Source: Trichomonas tenax (taxonomy: Eukaryota; Parabasalia; Trichomonadida; Trichomonadidae). From it: a stretch of DNA of 11,768 bases. The stretch covers positions 1-11,768 of the forward strand of contig JALKBU010001381.1 of NCBI GenBank assembly GCA_023091735.1. Reading direction: 5' to 3'. The first letter of the stretch is position 1, and every line of letters starts with the position of its first letter. This document shows, one piece after another, positions 6,911 to 11,768 of the stretch. A model generated the notes under the pieces. The model saw only the letters and a list, made by a program, of their open reading frames with translations, was not told the DNA's origin and ran no database searches. The position numbers and the translations under genes are program-made.

Positions 6911-7096
6911 TGACAAATAAATAAACAATAATTGACACGTAAATATCTCAAAATTGTTTATTGTTGATATGTAATTTATCGATTTTGACAAATAGAATAA
7001 CAATAATTGTCATGTAAAAATATTATTCTTGACAAAACTGACAGGCAATTTAATAACTTTGACATATAAATATCATATTTGCCATGTAATATATTA
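6911..7096 (+). repeat. Degenerate repeats in the ALG5/carboxypeptidase divergent promoter region
   Basis: TGACAAATA...CAATAATTG...GTAAA recurs with a 75-bp period: 6911 onward and 6986 onward align over about 35 nt without gaps. A core resembling TTGACATGTAAATAT occurs at 6932-6947, 7007-7024, 7059-7074 and 7079-7096, and a weaker TGATATGTAATTTA lies at 6965-6978. The repeats fill most of the 282 bp between the two start codons. They could be protein-binding sites shared by both promoters, or a worn tandem repeat. Confidence 0.65.
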
Positions 7097-7153
7097 GATT
7101 TAACACGTCAGCAGACATGTGATATAAAAAATTATAAACTCGTTTTATAAATT

Positions 7154-8890
7154 ATGTCGACACCAGAATGGCAGTGTAAACCAAATATTCGTCTTCAAAA
7201 ACCTATCGCAATGCAACTTCCGAACAATCATCCGGGTGCTCCATTCAAGAATTACGACTTTCACGAAGTAAATCCAGCAGAATTTAGAAAACAGTATGAT
7301 TTAGTATATGATCCTTGCGTTCCGGTCACGACAAACGGTCCCCGTTTCAGTGGTGACTTCGAGTGCGGCAATTGTGGGCAAGTTTACCAAATCGGACCAA
7401 AAGAATACGAAATTCACCTGCTTCCTGATCCAAACGACCAGCTTACGACACAGTGGTTCTTCTTCAAAGTCGAAGACCTAGAACCTGGTGAGTACTTCTT
7501 CATCATCGCCGGCTTCTATAGGCAGTGTAACCTTCATTATAAGGGTTCGAAAGCGTGCGTTTACTCAGAGAACGACGCGAAGCAGGGCATTGGATGGCAG
7601 AGGATCGGAGAAAACCTGAATTACTTCAAGTGGAAGACTGGAAAATTTCCTGAATGGGCATTTTCTTTCTCATTCACTGTTAAACAGAAAGACACAATGT
7701 ATTTCGCACACGCATATCCATACACATACACAGATCTCAAAAATTTCTTACACAAACTTCCAATGAAATATTCATCGTCCGTTTTATGTCAAACTGTCGG
7801 AGACGTACCTGTTCCAGCAATATTCTGGGATGCAGACCTCCAAAAGACAGTTCCGATTGAGGAGATCCTCGCAAATAAAGGAAAGATAACACATTCGCCG
7901 CCAGACATCAGAGTTGAGAAGATTACTGAGTTTTCAGAGAAGCTTGTTGAGCTGCTTCGTTCCTGGAAGGACGGAACTCCTCTTCCAACTGGAATCGCAT
8001 ACGATAAAAAACCTGTTATTATCATCGTCGCTCGCACACATCCAGGCGAAACGAACTCATCATTTGCTATGGAGGGCCTCATGAACATGTTGTTTGCTGA
8101 TTCTCCGCTTGGCAACAAGCTGAGGGAAAACTTCAGCTGGCTTTTGGTGCCATTCATCAACCCAGATGGCGTTATTTGCGGATTCTACAGACCATCGCTT
8201 TCAGGCGATGATATGAACAGAGTCTGGCAGCAGCCTGATCCTCTTCTCCATCCTGTTGCTCACACGATGCTTGATTTGATCGAAACGCTGCAGAAAACTC
8301 GCTCAATTCACTTCTTCTTGGATTTCCACGGACACACCGCAGCTTGCAACAGCTTCGTTTACGGTTTCATGAACGAGGAAAATCCAGATCTCTACAGCAC
8401 AGAAAGAGTCTTCCCGCTTCTTATGACAAAGCATACACCACTCTTCTCGAATGAGATGTGCAGCTTCTTGAAGCAGAAGCAGTACGAAGGAACAATGAGA
8501 GTTGTGTTGAGAAGAAGGTTCCTCATCTTGTTCGCATACACGCTAGAAATGAGCTATGGTGGATGCGACTTCGGTCCACGCAGAAACACGCAGTTCACAA
8601 TTCACGATTACAGAGAGGTCGGCGAGGCCACTGCTAAGGCTATTGCCGATTTGCTTTTGTTACCTTCAAGCCTAGCGAGCAGAGAGGCGATGCTTCTGAT
8701 GCCTCCACCTTACTTAACACCAAAGACACAGAATGCATCAGAAAAGGATGAAATTAAGGTGTCAATAGAAATACAGGGGAAATCGTGCGATAAGAGACCA
8801 TCATTCTTCTCATTCAAGGCTGAGGATATTAAGACTGAGAAGCCTGGCGAAGTTAAGCTTGTTTTGAGCCAGTATTCTAAGGATATGTAA
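7154..8890 (+). CDS. Cytosolic carboxypeptidase, M14 family (CCP/Nna1-type tubulin deglutamylase)
   Basis: The 578-aa protein has the two-part CCP architecture. An N-terminal beta-sandwich domain occupies about residues 60-205, with FSGDFECGN near its start and YPYTYTDL at the junction. The M14D zinc-peptidase domain spans about 235-515. Zinc ligands are His296 and Glu299 in HPGETNSSF, and His392 in DFHGH. NPDG and DDMNR contribute to substrate binding. The catalytic glutamate is Glu465 in YTLEMSYGG. All catalytic residues are present, so the enzyme should be active. Relatives remove glutamates from tubulin tails, and a flagellate with several flagella and an axostyle is a likely place for that; the tubulin substrate is inferred. 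The first ATG of the frame is used, preceded by TTTATAAATT. No signal peptide is present. It is divergent from ALG5. Confidence 0.93.
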   Translation: MSTPEWQCKPNIRLQKPIAMQLPNNHPGAPFKNYDFHEVNPAEFRKQYDLVYDPCVPVTTNGPRFSGDFECGNCGQVYQIGPKEYEIHLLPDPNDQLTTQWFFFKVEDLEPGEYFFIIAGFYRQCNLHYKGSKACVYSENDAKQGIGWQRIGENLNYFKWKTGKFPEWAFSFSFTVKQKDTMYFAHAYPYTYTDLKNFLHKLPMKYSSSVLCQTVGDVPVPAIFWDADLQKTVPIEEILANKGKITHSPPDIRVEKITEFSEKLVELLRSWKDGTPLPTGIAYDKKPVIIIVARTHPGETNSSFAMEGLMNMLFADSPLGNKLRENFSWLLVPFINPDGVICGFYRPSLSGDDMNRVWQQPDPLLHPVAHTMLDLIETLQKTRSIHFFLDFHGHTAACNSFVYGFMNEENPDLYSTERVFPLLMTKHTPLFSNEMCSFLKQKQYEGTMRVVLRRRFLILFAYTLEMSYGGCDFGPRRNTQFTIHDYREVGEATAKAIADLLLLPSSLASREAMLLMPPPYLTPKTQNASEKDEIKVSIEIQGKSCDKRPSFFSFKAEDIKTEKPGEVKLVLSQYSKDM

Positions 8891-8891
8891 A
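8888..8891 (+). promoter_or_regulatory. TAAA polyadenylation-type signal overlapping the stop codon
   Basis: The stop codon TAA is followed by A, forming TAAA. In trichomonads a TAAA tetramer at or just after the stop codon acts as a polyadenylation signal. The placement fits, but the motif is very short. Confidence 0.45.
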
Positions 8892-8992
8892 GATATATTG
8901 TAATTATTTTATAAAAACGACGACTTCATTATAAAATCATGATAAATCGAATTAAGTTTATGTCAAAAAACAGAAATAAATAATTTTAGCAA

Positions 8993-9065
8993 GCCTCAGT
9001 AGCCTAGTGGTTATAGCGTGTGCCTCGTAAGCGCAAGGTCGCCGGTTCAACTCCGGTCTGGGGCA
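8993..9065 (+). tRNA. tRNA-Thr (anticodon CGU)
   Basis: The 73-nt sequence folds as a cloverleaf. The acceptor stem GCCTCAG pairs with CTGGGGC (one T-G pair) and the discriminator base is A9065. The anticodon stem TGTGC/GCGCA encloses loop CTCGTAA, giving anticodon CGU, which reads ACG (threonine). The T stem GCCGG/CCGGT encloses TTCAACT. The A-box-like TAGCCTAGTGG and the B-box GGTTCAACTCC match RNA polymerase III internal promoters. There is no intron, and CCA is not encoded, as usual in eukaryotes. The D stem GCCT/TAGC is weak: only its two outer pairs are standard. Confidence 0.95.
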
Positions 9066-9072
9066 AGCATTA

Positions 9073-9077
9073 TTTTT
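9073..9077 (+). terminator. RNA polymerase III terminator
   Basis: A run of five T residues lies seven bases after the tRNA 3' end on the coding strand, the normal form and position of a polymerase III terminator. Confidence 0.85.
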
Positions 9078-9091
9078 CGAAAGAATAATCA

Positions 9092-9251
9092 TCAAACAAA
9101 ATCCAATTCTCTCATGATAGTTTTTAGATGTGATAAAACCTCTTGAGAGTTTTTGACCATCTCTTCCTTATTTTCTATTATCATAACCTGAACATTTGAT
9201 TTTGTCCCGTTTATTGCTTCAGTAATTTTAGCACTTTTACAAATTTGTCAT
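9092..9251 (-). pseudogene. Short unknown gene or gene remnant
   Basis: On the minus strand the frame is open from 9247 to a double TGA (9092-9094, then 9089-9091), giving 51 codons that include KSNVQVMIIENKEEMVKNSQ. The run is helical, charged and clearly protein-like. The only in-frame ATG (9182-9184) would leave just 30 residues. A better-placed ATG at 9249-9251 is one frame off and meets TAA after four codons, so a one-base frameshift would explain the layout. I do not recognise the protein. It sits tail to tail with the tRNA gene, about 15 bp beyond the T-run. It may be a small gene damaged by an indel. Confidence 0.4.
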
Positions 9252-9278
9252 GTAATGTTATTTTGCCATGTAATATTA
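9245..9278 (+). repeat. Two tandem TTGnCATGTAAT motifs
   Basis: TTGTCATGTAATGTTAT (9245-9261) is followed by TTGCCATGTAATATTA (9263-9278). The 15-mer TTTGCCATGTAATAT is identical to one at 7078-7092 in the ALG5/carboxypeptidase intergenic region. Two separate intergenic regions thus share the same motif. Confidence 0.6.
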
Positions 9279-9358
9279 TAATATAATCTTAAAACAAAAA
9301 ACTCAACTTTCATATTGCAAGTAGTTAATATGGGGTGGGGTTGGTTGCCAATTTTTGT

Positions 9359-9460
9359 AACTATATATATTGGGGACAATAACTATATATATAGTGAGAA
9401 AAAATTAAGTTAATTTTTTATAATTTAATTTTTAATTAGTATAAAAGCAACTATATATAG
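9359..9460 (+). promoter_or_regulatory. Three AACTATATATA repeats and a TATA-like box before the 9461 gene
   Basis: AACTATATATA occurs at 9359-9369, 9381-9391 and 9449-9459. The last is followed by one G and then the ATG at 9461. TATAAAA is at 9440-9446. No trichomonad TCAYW initiator is seen in this stretch. The spacing suggests an element-specific promoter or leader, but no function is proven. Confidence 0.5.
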
Positions 9461-10156
9461 ATGGTAACAATCCCACCCGAGCGAATGAATAAATACATTC
9501 AAAAGTCAATTAAGGACTTTGAAGAATTTAAAGATGAGTCAATACCTCAACAATTAGGTCGTGGTCTAAATCCTGAATGGATTAAAGAACAATTTAAAAA
9601 TGAAGGTTGTGAATTAATAAATGAATATAAAGGATATGAAAGTGAGCTTATTTATAGATATAAAGGAAAAATATTTTCAATTACGTGGCATAGATGGAAT
9701 AAAGGTGAAAGACCCCATAAATGTGACGAGGATGAAATAAAAATAGTTGAAAATCCAAAAGAAAACGGTGTTTCTATATATTGCATCCGTAAAGTTCCAA
9801 CAATAAGCGGAAAACGAATGAATAGAAAAGTTTTAAATCCTGGTTACATAAAACATCAATTTCTTAAAGAAGACTGTGAAGTAATAAATGCTGAAGAATA
9901 TGAAAACACAAAAACTAAATTTAAATATAAATATATTGGAGAATATGAAAGATGCAAAGATAAAGATAAAATTTATTTAATTTTTTTTATAACAATTGGC
10001 ATTCATTAGGTATTAGAAAACACTTTAATGAATATGGGAAATCAACAAAATTTTTCAAGGGGAGCTGAAATCATTGATGGATTGTATGATGATAGAGTAG
10101 ATAAACTTGGTAATATTGATGAAGACTGGAATAAAGTTGATCCGGATACTCTTTAG
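9461..10156 (+). pseudogene. Unknown two-repeat protein, interrupted by one in-frame stop
   Basis: The first 182 codons run to TAG at 10007-10009. The same frame then continues for 48 codons to TAG at 10154-10156, so a single stop interrupts a 231-codon frame. Two related units are visible: residues about 36-85 (LNPEWIKEQFKNEGCELINE ... YRYKGKIFSITWHRW) and about 127-180 (LNPGYIKHQFLKEDCEVIN ... FKYKYIGEY). Each has an FxxE/DxCE-IN core followed by an aromatic Y-x-Y-x-G strand. This resembles repeat domains attached to homing-endonuclease-like and large-virus proteins, a weak impression only. The second repeat breaks down at a T8 run (9981-9990 area), where another frame reads FFYNNWHS, so paired frameshifts are an alternative to a nonsense mutation. 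The acidic C-terminal end overlaps the stop of the next, convergent gene. Confidence 0.6.
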
Positions 10157-10566
10157 AGGTTACTATTTAGAACCCCAATAATTTGATTTATTTTATCTTC
10201 AATAATGTTTATTCTTTTTGTTAAATCTTCTATTTTCATTAATGTGGTGACTCTTGATTGAGGAATAGATTTTAAACTTACTATACCTTTTATTTTTGTA
10301 ATTTTGAAACCATGACCCTCCGGGTCTCGGACTTCGTCTTTAATTTTAAACATTTTATTTAATTTGCATGTTGTGAGTTCATCAAACATTTCTTTATTTT
10401 TATTATAGTACTCATTAAATTCATCAACTGATTCAAATATTGTTGTCTCAGTAATTGGTTTGATTATTTTTATTTCTTTTTGTTTATGTTCAATTAAATT
10501 TAAATGTTCTTTCTCATGTTCATCTTTGTCATCATCTTTTTCAATTATTTTTAAATTTGGTTTCAT
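10153..10566 (-). CDS. Unknown charged protein with C-terminal coiled coil, 137 aa
   Basis: I do not recognise this intact gene. Residues 1-45 are extremely charged, with an EKDDDKDEHEKEH run, and are probably disordered. The middle (about 46-100) has FNEYYNKNKEMFDELTTCKL, then a basic-hydrophobic stretch ending KITKIKGIVSLKSIP. The last 30 residues (MKIEDLTKRINIIEDKINQI) show heptad spacing of I and L, typical of a short coiled coil, so the protein probably oligomerises. Its TAA (10153-10155) overlaps the TAG of the convergent gene by two bases. The head-to-head neighbour starts at 10627, only 60 bp away. No initiator precedes the ATG. A role as a virion or DNA-associated protein of the element is a guess. 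Confidence 0.6.
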   Translation of the reverse strand: MKPNLKIIEKDDDKDEHEKEHLNLIEHKQKEIKIIKPITETTIFESVDEFNEYYNKNKEMFDELTTCKLNKMFKIKDEVRDPEGHGFKITKIKGIVSLKSIPQSRVTTLMKIEDLTKRINIIEDKINQIIGVLNSNL

Positions 10567-10626
10567 TTCGTACTAATAAAAATCTTAATATATCAACATA
10601 AAATCATTTTTTAATTCTTATAAAAT

Positions 10627-10847
10627 ATGGATGCTGGAATATTTGGAAAATATGGAGAGGTATCAAAAATGCTGCAAAATGGGTTCATAATACAGTAATA
10701 AAACCTGTTGCTAAAGCTGTTGCACCAATCGCGAAAATAGTAGGTACTGCAATTGGTGGAATATTTGGTGCTAAAGCGGGTAATCCAATGATGGGTGCAC
10801 AAGTTGGAAATGCCATTGGTGGAGTAGTTGAACAAATAGCAAAGTGA
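10627..10847 (+). pseudogene. Small Ala/Gly-rich amphipathic protein, frameshifted
   Basis: An ATG at 10627, preceded by TTATAAAAT, opens MDAGIFG. About seven codons later the protein-like reading moves to the frame that ends TGA at 10845-10847, so a one-base indel near 10644-10655 has split the gene. In the second frame an aromatic/basic segment is followed by VIKPVAKAVAPIAKIVGTAI and a glycine-zipper region with repeated GxxxG-type spacing (GGIFGAKAG, GNAIGG). The expected size is about 72 residues. Such small hydrophobic, Ala/Gly-rich proteins are common as membrane-active minor capsid components or holin-like factors of DNA viruses and virus-like elements. The analogy is by character, not by alignment. 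The minus-strand frame over the same bases is cysteine/serine/tyrosine-rich and unlikely to be real. Confidence 0.6.
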
Positions 10848-10865
10848 CACAAAATAAAATTATTT

Positions 10866-11135
10866 TTACTTTAATATTGGAGTTAGTCGTTTGACAACTT
10901 CTCCAGTTTTTTCAAATGCTTTTTTAACAGTTGTGCCAAGTTTTTGTGATACTAAAGTAGCTAAATCACTGACTGCTTCAGCTTTAGGTAGTGTTTTATC
11001 CTTTACAAAATTAACATCTTTCTTTCCACCTTCAAAACATGAGCTAATTAGAGGTTGAAACAGATAGAGGAGACGTTGGATATTTATAAATGGAAATGTC
11101 TCGTGAATCTTATGCATTTGTGACATATAAACCAA
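10866..11135 (-). pseudogene. C-terminal fragment of an unknown protein
   Basis: The 89-codon frame ends in TAA at 10866-10868. The last 55 residues look genuine: CFEGGKKDVNFVKDK leads into an amphipathic, lysine-rich helix containing SDLATLVSQKLGTTVKKAFE. The first 30 or so residues are antisense to the better-supported plus-strand gene at 11090 and have no independent support. No other ATG lies between. I therefore read this as a truncated C-terminus whose 5' part was lost where the 11090 gene begins. Its stop faces the stop of the 10627 gene, 18 bp away. Function is unknown. Confidence 0.45.
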
Positions 11136-11386
11136 AGTCAGAAAGGAAAGTCAGAAAGTTTACACATTCATTATATAATAATGTTCAAAAATATGATAAT
11201 TCAGTCGCTGGTAAATATATTGACCCATCAGAGACATTCAAAACTAATAATTTTTCTACTAATATCGAGTTTGATTTAATTATTCCAATTAATGATTTGT
11301 TAGCATTTCAAGCATCAGTTAGTAATAAACAATTAGCAAACTTTGTCCTACGTACAAAGTTCACTAATTGTTCTCCTATCAGCTAA
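11090..11386 (+). CDS. Unknown protein, 98 aa, possibly truncated
   Basis: I do not recognise this protein. It starts MEMSRESYAFVTYKPKSERK, is rich in N, S, F and K, and has a hydrophobic strand-like segment, NIEFDLIIPINDLLAF (about residues 59-74), with no membrane helix. TTTATAA directly precedes the ATG at 11090; the ATG at 11096 is an alternative. The TAA at 11384 may be premature: the same frame, after a second TAA at 11411, is open again to TAG at 11549-11551 and reads VFIPREIPEIVHTPEKIKII. If so, the original gene had about 153 codons. A beta-rich structural protein of the element is conceivable, but unproven. Confidence 0.5.
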   Translation: MEMSRESYAFVTYKPKSERKVRKFTHSLYNNVQKYDNSVAGKYIDPSETFKTNNFSTNIEFDLIIPINDLLAFQASVSNKQLANFVLRTKFTNCSPIS

Positions 11387-11558
11387 TCATTTCCTTATAT
11401 ATACCAAAAATAAATTACGAAAAAAATTAATATAAAAAAAAACAATATTTTTTATCCAATTAATACCAAGTTATTTATATCAGTATTCATTCCCAGAGAG
11501 ATTCCAGAAATTGTACATACACCAGAAAAAATAAAAATAATAAATTTCTAGATATAAG

Positions 11559-11768
11559 TTATTGAATTCTATACCAAGCATACACTGTAATGTATGGTGG
11601 CATGTAATCTGTATTTTTAAATTCTGGATTATCATATGTGCGTATAAATGAATTTTTATTATCAAATGTTAATTGTGGTACCCAATAATCACCATGTGTA
11701 ATAGTACCTGCTTTAAACCCACCAGAATTAGAATCTTGCCACATACAGTTATGGTTATGTTGTGGTAA
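11559..11768 (-). CDS. C-terminal part of virus-like element protein (copy 2), continues past window
   Basis: The minus-strand frame is open from the window edge (11768) to TAA at 11559-11561, giving 69 codons. It is therefore the end of a longer gene, and the ATG at 11744 is probably internal. The visible part includes SGGFKAGTITHGDYWVPQL and ends in the tail shared with the 4131-4232 fragment (DNPEFKNTDYMPPYITVYAW, then YR). The aromatic, Gly/Asn/Thr-rich, beta-strand-like character would suit a capsid or other structural protein. That is an inference. It converges on the plus-strand gene at 11090. Confidence 0.65.
   Translation of the reverse strand, partial: LPQHNHNCMWQDSNSGGFKAGTITHGDYWVPQLTFDNKNSFIRTYDNPEFKNTDYMPPYITVYAWYRIQ

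Larger units (their letters stand above)
9359..11768. mobile_element. Fragment of a virus-like (possibly Maverick/Polinton) element
   Basis: Six short genes or gene pieces are packed on alternating strands: plus 9461, minus 10566, plus 10627, minus 11135, plus 11090 and minus 11768. Intergenic gaps are small, and one pair of stop codons overlaps. Composition is more AT-rich than in the housekeeping genes, and initiators are lacking. One gene encodes a small alanine/glycine-rich protein resembling membrane-active minor virion proteins, and one tail is duplicated at 4131. Mavericks are abundant in T. vaginalis, which makes them the leading guess. No polymerase, integrase, packaging ATPase or protease lies in the window, so the class is unproven. 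The left boundary is arbitrary and the right runs off the window. Confidence 0.5.

Noticed and set aside
6911..7096. CRISPR-like array
   Set aside because: The repeats are degenerate, unequally spaced and in eukaryotic intergenic DNA.
7789..8160. 123-codon minus-strand frame inside the carboxypeptidase gene
   Set aside because: It lies antisense to the zinc-binding region, which clearly carries the coding constraint.
10611..10850. 79-codon minus-strand frame
   Set aside because: It is rich in Cys, Ser, Tyr and Phe, typical of the antisense of an Ala/Gly-rich gene, and the plus strand gives a more plausible protein.
11480..11665. 61-codon minus-strand frame overlapping the right-end gene
   Set aside because: It is the shifted frame of the shared tail, which is proven real by its second copy at 4131.

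Overview
The window looks like nuclear DNA of a parabasalid protist, most likely Trichomonas vaginalis or a close relative. Three things point there. The DNA is AT-rich, with intronless eukaryotic genes and very short 5' leaders. A perfect copy of the trichomonad initiator element (consensus TCAYTWYTCATTA) lies a few bases before one gene, and shorter TCAYW initiators precede two others. The housekeeping genes are mixed with decayed repeats and virus-like element fragments. The species cannot be fixed from this sequence alone.

Layout. 1-1125: a 121-aa gene of unknown function, then a TrmO/TsaA-like tRNA methyltransferase (start corrected to 706). 1378-1962 (minus): a Rab GTPase with all G motifs and a C-terminal CC. 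1963-2611: a gene-free stretch with a near-perfect hairpin. 2612-2880 (minus): a broken tyrosine recombinase catalytic domain whose HxxR arginine codon is now TGA. 2996-4105: a large nested inverted repeat with arms containing perfect 30-bp and 32-bp matches; near its centre are four consecutive short hairpins. 4131-4232: the C-terminal tail of a protein that reappears, inverted, at the right end of the window. 4233-5869: mostly noncoding, with one possible 40-aa gene and some decayed coding-like sequence.

5870-8890 is the conserved core: ALG5 (dolichyl-phosphate glucose synthesis, minus) and a cytosolic M14 carboxypeptidase (probable tubulin deglutamylase, plus). They are divergently transcribed from a 282-bp region full of a repeated TTGnCATGTAAAT-type motif. 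A tRNA-Thr(CGU) gene with its T-run terminator follows.

9359-11768 is a compact block of short, AT-rich genes on alternating strands, several of them broken. One pair of convergent genes overlaps at the stop codons. None has a trichomonad initiator; some have TATA-like sequence directly before the ATG. I interpret it as a decaying piece of a Maverick/Polinton-type or other virus-like element. That is an inference from architecture and a few sequence characters, since no polymerase, integrase, ATPase or protease is in the window. The tails at 4131 and 11559 differ only at synonymous sites over 22 identical codons, so the two copies diverged under selection before decaying here.

The housekeeping genes do not form a pathway together. 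They are independent single-gene units typical of trichomonad genomes.
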